Assembly: GCF_016808335.1 (NCBI RefSeq)
Contig: NC_053137.1
Coordinates: 7,118,506-7,182,505, forward strand
Reading direction: 5' to 3'
From: Panicum virgatum
Taxonomy: Eukaryota; Streptophyta; Magnoliopsida; Poales; Poaceae
Length of the DNA: 64,000 nucleotides
This document shows, in pieces, positions 1 to 12,400 of the stretch. Each line of letters starts with the position of its first letter. The stretch's first letter is position 1. Made by a program: the position numbers and the translations under genes. The notes beneath the pieces were generated by a model. It did no database searches. It saw nothing but the letters and a program-made list of their open reading frames with translations, and was not told the DNA's origin.

Positions 1-115
1 TACCTTATCTGGGAGAATTCCAAGTTTTTCTGGAGGTGCACAAAGTTAATGTTCTGTATTAATCATTCATTTTCCTTACACTACTAATTTTCTGTATGTA
101 TGGCCCTTTCTTCAG

Positions 116-1753
116 ACTGTTACAGGCCTGTGTGCAGACCTTGCTCAACTTGCAGGTGCAAATATTTTGGAAGGTGTGATTTTCTCATAACTCAATAGAT
201 ATTTACACCATTTTTTTGCATTATCGAGCCAATAGTATAGCATGTTTCTAACGATGAGGCTATGACCTTTTAGGAGGTCACAATGTGAAGCTTTTGCGTC
301 AGGAATGCTACATAAGCCATCAGAAGAAGGTACTTTACGATTTATGACGAGTTGTTTTGGAGCAACCCATCCTTTTAGCAAATAAGTGCTCATGTGGACC
401 TTTATTTCTTGCAGTTCATCAATTATCTGGTCAATCAGCTTGCTGCTCATCGGTTTCTCAAGATAAGTTGCCAGCTTGAAAAACGGGCAAAAATATCGAA
501 TGCTTATTTAATGCTGAAAGCAATAGAATTGGAACTGCATAGCTACTTATCAGCTGTTGATGTCCGGCTGGTACTGATTACTGATTTTATCCATTATAAG
601 TTTGGAATATTGTTTAGCTTATTGTCAATGTCCCCCCCGGTATTGCTTAAAAAATGTACTGCATGAATGTTTAGGATCGATATCATTCAATTGATCAAGC
701 TGCATCTGAAATGTTTGAAGAAGGATCTGTTGATGACCGCGATTCTTTTCTTCATGCTGTGAGGGATATTCTTAGCAGTCCCTCCAGTAAGCAGGATCCA
801 CTTGCAGTTTCTAACATTATTATCTACTGCAATTTGGAACAGTTGAGTCATCCCTTCCATTTTCTGTAGGTTCTCAAGCAATGGCACCAGCATACGTTTC
901 ATCGTATGGTTTGGTCGAGCAGATATCGGAGCTGCAAGATGAGCTTCAGTACCTTCAGCATGAGGCTGAAAATGTTCTTCCACGAGAGCGAGGGAGATGC
1001 ACTGACGAGCTGTGAGTTGTCCTTGCACATTGTGCCCTGCCGCTTCTTCCACTTATCAGATATTTTGTTTTTCATCTGCCACTTCTTCCACTTACCAGAA
1101 ATTTTAGTTTTCATCTGTGCATTGGATGTTTGACTCTCTTGCTGTGCATTGTCATGATGATGAATGTGTTAGGCTGAACATGACAGTAACAAGCACCTAC
1201 TGACAGGATAGGATAGTATGTTAGACTCGTGGTCTAATCATTACATCCTTTCCACCTATTTTGGCAGATGCAGGATGGTCCAAACTCTGGAGCAAATTCT
1301 CGGCGTCCCCCTTTCAGATGAGCAACCAAAACTGACACCATGGGTACATGGCTCTCATCCATGACTGTTACCTTTCCCTCCATCCTCTCTATTTTGTGAT
1401 CTGTCACGAAGTCATTTGCAATGGTTTTCCTGCAGCCACTGGCTCAATGGCTTGAAGAACTTGAAATGGTCAGCCAACAGGTCTCTGCCTCTGTTACTGA
1501 CGTGACACTGGCTCGAGACCAAAAGGCCGAGGTATTCTGCATGCTGCGGGTTCAGAACACGCCGTGCTTCTTCCTGAGCTGCCTGCCTGCCTTAACAGTT
1601 GCTATGTTTACAAATGCTCTGCAGATTCTGAAACAGACTTCACGCAACGCTCAGCAGAAAAGGCAGGTGTTCGTCGATTTCTTCTGCCGCCCAGAACGAC
1701 TCGAGGATGAAGTGAAAGAGCTGGTTTCCCGCGTTAGAGGTCTACCTGAGTAG
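116..1753 (+). CDS. AUG3: AUGMIN subunit 3 (HAUS3 homologue), C-terminal part; 5' end outside window
   Basis: Coding exons read as 116-173, 274-329, 415-570, 675-786, 870-1011, 1268-1343, 1436-1531 and 1625-1753. All introns are GT-AG and the phases join without a break, giving the last 274 residues. Recognised from collinear similarity to plant AUG3 as I remember it: an [12 protein letters not shown] stretch, then [16 protein letters not shown], then [18 protein letters not shown], and a [16 protein letters not shown] tail close to the C-terminus. Arabidopsis AUG3 is about 617 aa, so a little under half is present. The family belongs to the eight-subunit augmin complex, which recruits gamma-tubulin to existing microtubules in spindle and phragmoplast. 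The sequence is mostly helical and coiled-coil in character. No stop or frameshift was seen. Bases 1-115 look intronic. The start lies upstream of the window. Confidence 0.9.
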
Positions 1754-2374
1754 TCGAGGTGTGTCGAATTGTTTTTAGCACGCCACTCTGATTCCCAACC
1801 CGAACCAGCATCGTATCTCTTTGCCTAGTTAGCTAGTTCGTTCGTTTTTTTTTGACCCCAGGGAAGTTGCGGTCGTCTGCAATACTGCAAATGTATATTC
1901 CTCAGCGTCCTCAAAAACATTTTTTTTCCCTCTGTGGCACCTGTGCAAATAATACACTCAGCAGAGTTTTATGGGAAAAAAAGAGAGAATACATTGTGAA
2001 TGCTCAGCACGGCATTCTTACTATTCTTTCTCAATTGTATATCTCTCTTTAATGCACGGACGCTTTTTATTTTTTATTTTTCGTTACTTTGTGAATTTCT
2101 GTAGCTTCACCAGTTTTCCTTGTGGAGTATTGTTCCTTTTTACAGCCATGGGGGCAAAAGAATAGAGGGACTCAGAGAAGCAGAAGTTTGTTTGATAAAT
2201 CAGATTTAATTCAAATCCAAATAAGTTTCATTGAGTTACGCTTCCTTCTGTTGTTTTATTGAAGCGCACGTGTTTCGCTTTCGCAGGTTGGTTTCGAAAC
2301 AGAAGCAATACAAAACTGATGTCAGATAAATCTAAAATTGACTGTTGGAAACAAATTGCCCAGGAACTTCACCA
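1754..2374. other. 3' UTR and spacer after AUG3
   Basis: AT-rich DNA with several T-runs, consistent with the 3' UTR of the preceding gene and then spacer. Short open frames here have no recognisable protein features. No second gene seen. Confidence 0.5.
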
Positions 2375-2570
2375 GGATCTTGTTTAGTTCGCGGAAATTT
2401 TTTAGTTTTGGTATTATAGCACTTTCGTTGTTATTTGATAAAATCATAGACTAATTAGTCTTAAAAAATTCGTCTCGCCGTTTACAGTTAAATTGTGTAA
2501 TTAGTTATTTTTTAACGTAGAAATTTTTTTAGAGACTAAATATGGCAGGAACTATTTGGGAGGGCAGAGT
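2375..2570. repeat. Truncated grass MITE (TTGTTTAGTT family)
   Basis: Begins with a cttgtttagttcgc-type end and carries the family's internal landmarks: attcgtctcgc, a gtgtaattagtta block, and the actttcgtt stretch. The right terminus with aactaaacaag is missing, so this is a fragment. Related copies occur at 19608 and, as a second subfamily, at 23286, 31767, 35596, 36118 and 36840. Confidence 0.6.
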
Positions 2571-2680
2571 ATAAAATAAAAGAAAAAGCATCAACCAAAT
2601 CTGATAGGAACCAGATCAGATCAGGACACGAGCCGGCCCACGGTACAACCGCTTTACGCAAAGACCTGTCTCCCCACCGG

Positions 2681-2702
2681 CCACCACCACCACCACCACC
2701 AC
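2681..2702. repeat. (CCA)n microsatellite
   Basis: About seven CCA/CAC units upstream of the MYCBP-like gene, probably in its promoter or 5' UTR. Confidence 0.8.
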
Positions 2703-2860
2703 ACTACGGCTTGGCTTCGCGGCAGTACATACAGCAGGGGACAGATCCGGCCGACACTTCGTCGCCAAGCTCGCCATCTCCCCTGCCTTCCTTCCTCGCT
2801 CCGGTAACGTCGAGGCCGCCTGCAAGTTCCCGCCCGAGCCTCAACCGGATCTGCGTTAGC

Positions 2861-4681
2861 ATGGTACGGCCCCTCTCTTCTTGTCTCCCCACTCTGCTCC
2901 CTCCCTGCATTTGCTGGTTGCTGTCCTGGGACCAGCAGGCAGCTTATGCTCTTAGCTGTTGAGAAAATCATGCCACATTCAGGGTTTTCGCGTGTTGCTT
3001 ATGCGCAACCATTCCTTTGGATGATATCAAAAATCCGATTCTGTGGTGAGCTTTTTGTTCCCACTGCGGAGCAGTAGCATTTGAAGGGAGTGGTAGCTTG
3101 AATTTATCTGAACTGTGTAGTGTCCGCAATGTGGGAGGGAGGATGGATTGGCTTCTGTCATCAATTGTTCTGCTTGCAGTTTGATTTCGTCTAGATTGTA
3201 GTAGTTTCATCTTGACTTTTAGACCCAGGGTAAGCAAAGCTTTCATTTCCACTGGAAAGGAGTAACCATTGAAAGGGCAGATTGCTTCCATTTATTTGTT
3301 TGTATGTAAGAACTAAGATGCAAATAAAGGAGAACCTGACCCACGACTCTGCTTAATGCTTTATTCTACATTTCCCTCCCAACATGATGGTTATGGCTTT
3401 CCATTATAGGATAGGGAAGCCAAGAAAGAAGCGTTCAGGAAGTATCTTGAGTCCAGTGGCGTGCTCGATACCCTCACGAAAGGTTTGCATCCCCATCCAT
3501 TTTGTGCACCTGTAAATCACCAGTTACATGACTTGCTAGTTATATCTTCTTGTCGCCTTGCAGTTCTTGTTGCGCTGTATGAGGAGAACGATAAGCCTTC
3601 ATCTGCAGTCGAGTAAGTCGACTTATATCATGTATAATTTACTTGTGACTCCAGTATGGCCTTTGCTTAATCTTTGTTCGATGATCCTTAACATTATCCC
3701 TGGATTTTCTAACATGCTTGTGTATCATAGATTTGTTCAGCAGAAGCTGGGCGGCCCATCAATTTCTGACTATGAAAAGCTCAAGGCAGAGAAGTTGGAT
3801 TTGCAACTGAAGTATAATGAGCTTCTAGATACCCACAAGGATACGTGCAGACAGGTATGCCATATTACTATGTTGGCAATGCATACTGCTGTATCTGTTT
3901 ACAGGGCATACCAATTTCCAATGTTCGGTAGTATTTGGTGTTACAACTTCCATACATTTTTTCTATGCAAATATAGAGCTCCACATAAATGTTATTTATT
4001 ATTAACAAGGGTTCATTGTTATTTTGTTAAGATTACAGTTTGTTTGAAGTGATTCCACTTATTTGTTGTTGAAACTCTTTCATTCCAAGAAAGTACTGAT
4101 TGCAAAACTTTTGTCTTGAACCTAAGTACTGGTAAATGGTAATGTTCCTGAATTTTACCAGCCTGCATAATGTTCAGTTGTATCCAATATACATGAAAGC
4201 TTTCCTTTTTTTTTCCTTTTCATCGCTGTGATTCTGCAAAAAACATGTATGGGGTCATGTTTCTCTACTCATGCTTGTGTTCCCTTTTCTTTTACATCAA
4301 ATTTTTTTGTTAGACTGACAGGTAGGTAAGGTGCATGACAAGGAGTTGGTAATTAAGCTAGTTGGTATTCCTGAACCTGGTTTATCCTATGCATTTGTGA
4401 GCTGTAGTTACCTTTTTCGTGCCATTTCATCATATGACAGCTAGCGTCTTGAACTTGCAAAGTTCTACGCTTTCAAAAAAATAAGATTGTATTTCCTGAG
4501 CACATGACAGCATTCATTTGGGCTATCTTTCTTTTATGATTTCACAATTTTGTTTTGAAGCCGAAGCAAGATTTACAAATGATTTTGCCATAAATGAAAC
4601 TGGCATTGATCTGTTAATCTCTATATCATCTTGCAGCTGGAGGAACTTAAGAATATGAAGTATGGTGCGCCTTGGAACTGA
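2861..4681 (+). CDS. MYCBP: MYCBP/AMY-1-like protein (c-Myc-binding protein homologue), 97 aa
   Basis: Exons: 2861-2863 (ATG only), 3410-3482, 3564-3612, 3731-3854, 4637-4681. Lengths sum to 294 nt, or 98 codons with the stop. The protein begins MDREAKKEAFRKYLE and contains SGVLDTLTKVLVALYEE, the core signature of the AMY-1 family, followed by a helix rich in Glu, Lys and Leu (YEKLKAEKLDLQLKYNEL) expected to form a coiled coil. Length fits the family (human protein 103 aa). In animals this protein binds the N-terminus of c-Myc and AKAPs; plants lack Myc of that kind, so the plant role is unknown to me. The start codon is immediately followed by a donor (ATG|GTACGG), so the intron separates Met1 from the rest. 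A GC-rich 5' leader and a CCA repeat lie just upstream. Confidence 0.88.
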
Positions 4682-5250
4682 AACAACGGATGTTGACATT
4701 GTAAATGTGTCGTGCAGCATGTATCTTTACGCAAAAAAAAAGAAACAGTTGTTTGGAGCATTGCTGAGTTGTAGAAAATGGAATCAATCTCTTGCTAAAT
4801 TCATCTCGAGTCAGATGCATTCATGTATCCCATTTTACTCCTCTTGAGTCTTGACCCCTATTGGCTATGAAAGCACCCAATCCACTCCTGGTAGCCGGTA
4901 CCAGATATTGCCACCATTGCCATTGGTAAGTAGCAAGACTCCCTCGCTTCTTTTACAGCAGGCACAGGTTGCCATTTAGACCTTTTTTTAAGAGAAAAAC
5001 ACATAATAGATGCAGCCTCATAGTGTGCACACTCATTCCTAGCTAGGTGTGTCCATGGATGCTGACACCCTTTCTTCAAAAGTGGAAATCGCTGCAGAAA
5101 GGACTGCACTGCCTCATGCTGCTTCCGGAGGCGAGGTACAAAAGGTAGGGAATGAGGTGATGCTGAAGGCAATGAGAGTTTGTTAACTTAAGAATTTATG
5201 ATTGTAAGATTAACTGTTAATTTCTATTATCTAACATGTGCAACACATTC
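4682..5250. other. 3' UTR and spacer, no recognised gene
   Basis: A 104-aa open frame on the minus strand (4858-5172) has no domain I recognise and no exon support. The stretch probably combines the MYCBP-like 3' UTR with spacer. Nothing else found. Confidence 0.4.
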
Positions 5251-5918
5251 TAAACTACTCTCTGTTCTTTTTGTGTAGCTTCACTGCTTCCGCCTTAATC
5301 ACTCATTCTATTGTAGTTTTACAATATTTCTTGGCTGGACACTGGTATTAATCAAGTTGATGTATTCTAGTGACATGCTTCAGTATATTTCCCTTACCTA
5401 ATTCATATAAATTTTTTTTAGCTACTTCCTCCTGTAAAGATATACCAATTGTGTGGTACCTCAGCACCAATTATTCTGTAAACATTAATTGATGTGACAT
5501 ATTCTGCTACTGCTCCATTGCATATATGATTGCGAAGTTCAGAAGATTACTATATTGCTGGATTGTGCCAATGCTCTAATCTACTGTAAAAATCTAGTGG
5601 TGTCAATTGCCATCTTGCATATCATTTATCGCATAAGTATCCATGTGCACCAAGTGTTGAAAGTTCCTAGTCCCATGTAGAGCCTTGTGTTTATCGTTTC
5701 CACTATGTGATAGTGCGATTTGGCTTTTCACATTGTGAAAGATCATGAGCTTTTAGGGTTTTTTTTTGCACATAAGGCATGTTGTAATAAACGAGTAAAT
5801 TTTGCAGGTTGGAAATTCTGGAAACTCGGAGAAGTATTTGCTTCCACCTTTCAGTCAAGACATCCACAATGTTATTCACATCAAGAAACCTACATTACCA
5901 GGAACTTCCTTTGAGTTG
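5251..5918 (+). pseudogene. Partial duplicate of the downstream PHD-Myb gene (intron 2 plus exon 3)
   Basis: This stretch is collinear with 10322-10958, in the downstream gene: long identical runs, an estimated 90% identity by eye, and one small indel block near 5415-5465. The right-hand 111 bp (5808-5918) is a copy of exon 3 (10848-10958) with its ttttgcag acceptor kept and its frame open, differing at several codons. Homology ends at or within one base of the exon's 3' border: the parent continues with the gtaagt donor, the copy with gcggag. No other exon of the gene is present here. It is therefore a tandem partial duplication, interrupted or ended by the retroelement DNA that follows. Confidence 0.85.
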
Positions 5919-5981
5919 GCGGAGGAAACCCGCGTCTCGGTGCCTGCAGAGGCCCGGGACGAGGGTGTTGTTGCGGCAACG

Positions 5982-7426
5982 ATGGCGCAGGCGGCGCCGA
6001 AAAGCGTGGTGCCGGTGGTGCAGCTGCCGGATAACAGCGAGGAGTTCGGGGACTCGAGGGACATCGACCCCGCTGCTGCGGCAAGCGCCGCTGACCGGAT
6101 CGCCGAGTTTACGTCGGCCTGCGAGGAGGTGCTCAACGAGGGGACGTTCGAGGGGCCCCATCACGGGGCAATCATCCAGTCCAGGGTCCTCCCGGAGTTT
6201 CTCCGCGACGAGCAGGAGGAGGAGGCCGTCTTGCAGGCGCAGATCGAGGCCGGCTCTCAGATTCTGAACCACCTCGATCGCGCCCTGAAGCTCCATAGCA
6301 CGACGGATTACCAGATCAGTCAGGTAAGCGGCTCCCTCCCGAGAATCGTTCGTATTTGGTCTTGATTTCGTGTGTTTTACCCACGCCTTTCCACTTGCAG
6401 CGGCTGAGGGACATCTCGCGCAAAAAGAGCGCCGAGATGACCCGGCTGTACTCCCAGGTGCGCTGGCTTGGGCAGCACAATGCTGGCTTGGTGCTCCAGA
6501 TTATCGACGCCAACACCAAGATGACGGATCTGGGGGCGCATCAGCAGGCGCTAGAGGAGGAGCTGGCGCGGACCGCCAGCGAGCGTGACGTCCAGAGAGC
6601 CGCAGCGGAGCAGAAGGCTCAGGAAGCCGAGGCGCAAACCGCCAAGCTGCAGCGCACTAGGACGACGCTCGAGCAGAAGGAGGCCGAGCTCCAAGGCAAG
6701 GAGGCCGAGCTCCAACGCAAGAAGGCGACCGTCGCCACACTCACCGGGACCCTCGAGGAGAAGGGCAAAGCCCTCAAGGGAAAGGAGGTGGCCATCCGGA
6801 ATGCGGAGGCCGCCCTCAAGGAGAAGGAGAACTCCTTGTCTTCACTCGAGGAGGCCGCCCGAGTCCAGCTGGAGGAGGCGCAGAAGAATATCGCGGGTGT
6901 GTGCTCGAAATCTCGCTGTTGTTGGATTCTAATTTTTCGCAGCTTATCTTGGTTCCTTTGGTCAGAGCTGAGGCAGAGAGTGGCAGACGAGACTGCGGCG
7001 AAGGAGGCGGTCAACACCGCGCTCATGGCGGCGCAAGCGGAGTACGCTGACCTGGAGCGGACCGCTGTGAGCGTGTGCCAGGAGCTCGAGGGGGAGGGCG
7101 CCGTGTCTGGTAGCTCGGTGATCAGCCGCCTGCGAGCGCTAGGTGGCCGGATCGCCGAGCACGCCAAGAGCACCTTCCGCCTCGGTGTCGTGCGAGCCCT
7201 CGCCGTGGCCTCGACGCACTATATCATGGACCTCCAGAGGGTGTCGTCGGGGTACGTCGTTCCCAACGACGCCGATGCGGACGCCGCGTCGGCCATCATG
7301 GACGACGCCGACGCAGCCGTCGAGGAGTTCGCCACAGTCCTGGCCGGAAAGCTCGAAGCTGACATCCCGCCGATAGCCGAATTCGATGCTGCTGCAGACC
7401 CGCAAATGGGGGATGATAACCTGTAG
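5982..7426 (+). CDS. Retroelement-associated coiled-coil protein (putative gypsy-type transposon C-terminal region)
   Basis: Model: 5982-6323, 6401-6896, 6966-7426, phases consistent, 432 aa. The ATG at 5982 is the first in frame, but the frame is open upstream through the copied host exon 3 (from 5808). The N-terminal part is acidic and alanine-rich. The middle is a long coiled coil with repeated EKEAELQ-type heptads (roughly residues 150-310). The C-terminus is a globular stretch with STFRLGVVRALAVAS and a run of Ala/Asp ending GDDNL. In grasses such C-termini follow the 'putative gypsy type transposon' domain in many annotated transposon proteins; that N-terminal domain is absent here. This identification is from memory of the family. 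Strong GC bias compared with flanking introns. Likely transposon-derived rather than a host gene. Confidence 0.5.
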
Positions 7427-8767
7427 GGAGACTGGGCCTCGGAGCCCACGAGCAGATTCAGAGAGAGCTTTACACACAGCAGCTGCTGCTGCGGTTAGAA
7501 TTCTATATTTCTCAGCGGACTAGCCTGCCTGCTCCCCCTCCACTACCGGTTCCGACAGTCCCTCTTGCTCAGCTTCAGAGTCTGTTAGTGACTCAGCCGA
7601 TCTGCCCTATGGCTACACCAGGAGCTGTTCCTCAGATACCGCTGTCAGCTACTTCAGTACCTCACTCACCAGCGCTGCCAGACATCTCGACGTCCTTCCG
7701 CACTCCCACCTCAGCACTGTTTGGACAGTATGGCACCACTTCGACACTAGCAGCTTTTGCTTCATTGCCAGCGTCCACCGGTGGGCTCGCCGAGTCTTCC
7801 GTCTCCCCGCTAGCTCGGGCTTACCTACAGCTTGCTCACCGGCATGGCTACTCCGCCATCGTCTGCCCCACTTGGTTACATTGATTCAGCACTTTAGGAG
7901 GCCGAGGATATGTTCCAGTAAATGGAGACCGAGCAGGCTGCAGTTCAGACTTCAGCACCAGCAGCTCCGACAGTTTCAGTTGTAGGATCCTTAGTTGCGC
8001 CAGTCCTTACAGCAGTTACCGCTGAGGCCTCCCCACGTGTTTACGGCTCCCGTGGCACCCTTAGCGTCCCAGACAATTGAGCAGTCCTCTTCCAGTGACA
8101 GCTGCTGTTCGTGCCACGACTCCATCTCCCGAGGACACTTCTGCACCTCCTCCATCTTCTGGCGCTTAGAGCAAGTATTATGGGAGGCGAGATGCCGGCT
8201 GAGAGCAGACGTGGCATAGGAGAGAGAATCAAGCGGGCGGGGAGCCAAACGCCGGCTGACACAGGCGAAATCGCGTTCCGCGCTCTGCCATTGGCTGAGC
8301 AGCGAGCAGCAGCGGAGCCCACCACCACCCGACGCCCGTTCCCAGCCCGCAGCCGCCGAAATTCATAAAACTTGCTCTTAGAGTTTTTGGTGCTTACGCC
8401 AAAGGGGGAGAGAGTGGAGAGATGTGAGTCAGGAGGAGCGTTTGGTAGCTAGACTTTTGGATCTTATGATGTGCTACTCTCATGCATCATGTCACTTTTG
8501 TGCACTTGTATATATTGCCTGCTACTGTGTTTGACATGTGCTTGCGCTTTATCCATATGCTTTGCCATGTCTATTGGTGATTGCGAATGTGTTTGATCAC
8601 CTAAATCTTTATTCATAGGCGTTGTTGGACTCGAATTGCGTGAACTGGCTAGCACTTTTATCTTATTTGGAACAAGTTCATGCACTTAAAGTGTGTCGTA
8701 CCTCACATTCCATTCACATTATATGTTTGAAGGTTGTGTTGTCATCGATCAGCAAAAAGTGGGAGAT

Positions 8768-9140
8768 TGAAAGAGCAACTAGGCCTCTAATTTGATTTTG
8801 GCGATTAATAACAATATAATTATTGCGACTAATGTGTGTTTTGCAGCAGCAATATTAAGTTAGTGCAATGATGGGTTTCATGGTTTTCTTAGCCCTCCTT
8901 GTTATGGTTCTCATTGAGTTGGTTCAAAGGATTTGCGCGGAGATTAAGGATAAGGTAGTTCTAAGTGTTGTTCGGTGTTGAGAGACGCTTAAAGTAGTTT
9001 AGGATTTTATTTTTATAGAGTAGTTTAGGATTTTGTTTTTCTTTTGAGTTGTAGCATGACCTAAGCCTGGAATTAGGTGTAATGCACACTTGTGAAAATC
9101 TAGTAGTGCAGTTGAAGCCATGAGACTTGAGTGAGAAACT
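8768..9140 (+). repeat. Probable truncated LTR
   Basis: Starts TG directly after a purine tract (agtgggagat). Has a long AT-rich body and no matching second copy in the window. The right border is uncertain. Confidence 0.4.
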
Positions 9141-9458
9141 AAAAAAAAATCGAATTAGATGAGTTTGCTTAACTCGAAGCTCAGTTTCGTCCAATGAAAA
9201 TTAGGTGACCCGTGACCGAATGAAAAGCAGGACAGACCGATCAATTCGGTGCTGTCAGGATTTGAGATTTTTTTATATATATTTTTCACCATTTTTTCCG
9301 GATGCTGAACTGAGTTTCCAGAATTGTTTCCGGTTTTCACAAAATGTATTATTGCTTTAAATCCAGGTCGGATTTTGAATCTTCCCCGATACGGGGCCCC
9401 AGCCCCCACGAAAATGCCTTTTTGCACATCGGCCCCTCAAACTCCTCCGCCTCCCGCC

Positions 9459-12400
9459 ATGCCGCCTCTCTCGGCCTCGGCCACCGCCACCCGCTTCGCC
9501 GCCCACTGGGTCGCCGACGCCCTCGCCGGAGACGAGACCCTCGAGTTCTCCGTCCTCAAGGGTGAGGCTCCGAACCTCTAACCTCCTCCTCCGTTGGCCT
9601 CGACAGCTCCGGTCTCTCACCTGTGGGGTGGTTTTTGGTTTTGGCTTGCTGGCGGTTTCGCAGCGCTCGTGGGCGCCTCGCCGGAGTCCCTCGCGGGCGC
9701 CCCCGAGGCCACGCGGGAGCGGGTTGCGCTCCGGTGCCTGGAGGAGGTGTCGGCCGTGGTAGCTGCTGGGGGAGATGCCGCGGGGACGGGGAAGGCGCTT
9801 AGGGTTGATGACGACCGGTCATGTGAGGATTTGCTGCTTCAGCTTATTGGAGAGGTGCGTTGTTCGTATGCGCCCATGTGCATTCTCGCGGTTCGCATTC
9901 GCCTTCCGATTTCGTTGGATAACGCAGAAGCTGGGTGGAGCGCTTGCATTTGTTTCTGTTCATGTTTGGGGACATTTCGTCCAACGGGTTGTGGATAGCC
10001 GCGGGGACATTTCTGTTCATGTTTCTGTTAGCCACCTTGTTCATAACTCGGCATTGCCGCTTTTTCACATTTGTTGGCCTTTGGACTTTGGTAGAGTGGT
10101 AGTGATTGAGTCACAGGTGACAGAGCAAGGAATGTGTCCTGAAACTAGCGATTGTGGGTTTGGGGGATTGATATAAATCTAGACAGGGCGACCCATCGCA
10201 AACTTGTCTTGCTAGGCAATGTCACTATCATTACTTGTTGAAACAAAAAAAATGAAGACATATTGGGGTTAATGCTATAGGATTTTCATTCCATTTTAGA
10301 GTCTGGGATTTGTTGCATTTTAAACTACTCTCTGTTCTTTTTGTGTAGCTTCACTGCTTCCTCCCTTATCACTGATTCTATTGTAATTTTACAATATTTC
10401 TAGGCTGGACACTGCTATTAATCAAGTTGATGTATTCTAGTGACATGCTTCAGTATATTTCCCTTACCTAATTCATACAAGAAAAACTTTGCTAAGTTAG
10501 CACCAATTATTCTGTAAATGTTGATTGCTGTGACACTTCTGCTACTGCTCTGTTGCATATATGATTGTGAAGTTCAGAAATATTACCGCATTGCTGGGCT
10601 GTGCCAATACTCGAATCTACTGCAAAAATCTAGTGGTGCCAATTGCCAACTTGCCTACCATTTATCGCATAAGTGTCCATGTGCATCAAGTGTAGAAAGT
10701 ACCTAGTCCCATGTGGAGCCTTGTGTTCATCGCTTCCACTTTGTCATATTGTGACTTTGCTTTTCACATTTTGAAAGTTCATGAGCTTTTAGGTCTTTTT
10801 TTTTTTTGCAAATAAGGCATGTTGTAATACACGAGGAAAGTTTGCAGGTTGGAAATTCTGGAAACTTGGAGAAGGATTTGCTTCCACCTTTCAGTCAAGA
10901 CATCCAGAATATTATTTGCATCAAGAAACCTACATTACCACAAACTTCCTTTGAGTTGGTAAGTTAATTAAATAGCTAATGTCAAAATTAGAAATAGAAT
11001 AAGTTTATGTTAAACATCTTTTTTTTCTGTTCAGCTAAGAGAAGTTGATCCGGACATCGAGTCTATGGCCCCATCATCCCAACTGGAGCAGAATGTCACC
11101 ACCCAACTTGACAATGAGCAGTCCCTGAGCAGTAGCAATGATCATGTAAGTATAGAGAAGCCTAGGCTTCCTACGGACAATGGGGAGCTTCAGCAAGAGG
11201 CCCTGGTAAATTTAGTGGATGAATCAGACTCAAGTATTGAAAAGGATTCAGTCGCACCAACTTCTGTTCTTCACCAACCATGCACATCCGACAGTAAGTG
11301 TCGCTATCCTCTGCAAGAAGATGCTATAGATGCTGCTAGTTTGGGTCCCAGGTCTCAAGAGAGGAGTCGTATTGTGGAGGGGAACATTTCAGTTGAAACC
11401 GTGCCTGCTTCGGCTAGCTGTGATGCAGCTTTGCAGGGAAGCATTACTGAACCATTGTCCAAGCATGTTATGGAGTATCATACTACCGTGGTTCAACGAC
11501 AATCTAATAGAGAAACATCTCAAAGCCCACCACACTATATCGATGGAGGGAGACCACATGATGATAGCACTAGCGATCTGCCATTGAAGGATCCCAGGCA
11601 TGAAGAGTTCTCCGTGCATACCACTGTAAATCCAGATATTGACAGAAGCAGTGATGCTTTACCAACAAATGCATCTAAACCTGAGTTTGTTACCACACCG
11701 GATACAACCATGATTTCACAACCTGACAGCAGCGGAACTCATCTGAGTACTCTGCAGAATGGAAGTGGTGAGAGAGTAAACCAACATCTAGATGATGTCA
11801 GCGCAAGTATTGAGCCAGTGGAAAAGGACCATGTTTATGAGGAGCTGACTCTGCAAGCTGCTAGTGCTTTACTTTCTATAAGCTGCAATGATGATATTCA
11901 AGGAGGGAAATCTGAAACCAACCATCAGTCAGGGAATACTACAGAGCATACTATGGTGTTTGAACAACAGAATGTCGACAGGTCACATCTAGAAGTCAGT
12001 AGTGCCAACAAGATTAATCAAGCACTACATGATGGCAGCATCCAGGAAAATAATGCGGTTAATGGTGGGCCTAATGCACGGATTGCTCCAAGTTCACAAC
12101 CCTGCAACATAGCCTTTCATGATAAAATTTCAGAAGCTGATTATTTATCTGAGAATACTGGAAAGAACAGAAGTGATGTTCAGAAATGTGGTTGCAGTGC
12201 GTCTGTTCCAAGCTCTGCTCAGGATGGAGACGGAAAAGGTGCAACGAAGATACCGAACAAGGAAACTTTTGGGGATACCTCTGTAGAAGTATCTGTCCCT
12301 TGCTCAGATTATAGTTTACGTGGCACTGCTGCTGCTGGTCTTCTGGCAATGACTGACAAAATGCCTTTCCATACCAAGGATCAAGACATTAATGATTCTC

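Larger units (their letters stand above)
5919..9140 (+). mobile_element. Remnant of an LTR retrotransposon with coiled-coil ORF and 3' region
   Basis: Contains the coiled-coil ORF (5982-7426), then a Pro/Thr/Ser-rich stretch with broken frames (about 7500-8370), then a purine-rich ccaaagggggagagag near 8399, and a gtgggagat purine tract ending at 8767. The purine tract is followed by TGAAAGAGCAACTAGGCC, which looks like an LTR start. The text from 8768 to about 9140 resembles grass LTR sequence (for example aattaggtgtaatgcacacttgtgaaa). No 5' LTR, protease, reverse transcriptase or integrase was found, so the element is truncated at the left where it meets the duplicated host exon. Assignment to a named family is not possible by eye. 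Confidence 0.55.

Noticed and set aside
4858..5172. 104-codon minus-strand open frame
   Set aside because: No domain or homologue recognised and no neighbouring exon; kept only as spacer.
6585..7173. Other frames and the antisense frame across the coiled-coil ORF
   Set aside because: Shadows of the high-GC coding strand; only the frame with the two introns gives a coherent protein.
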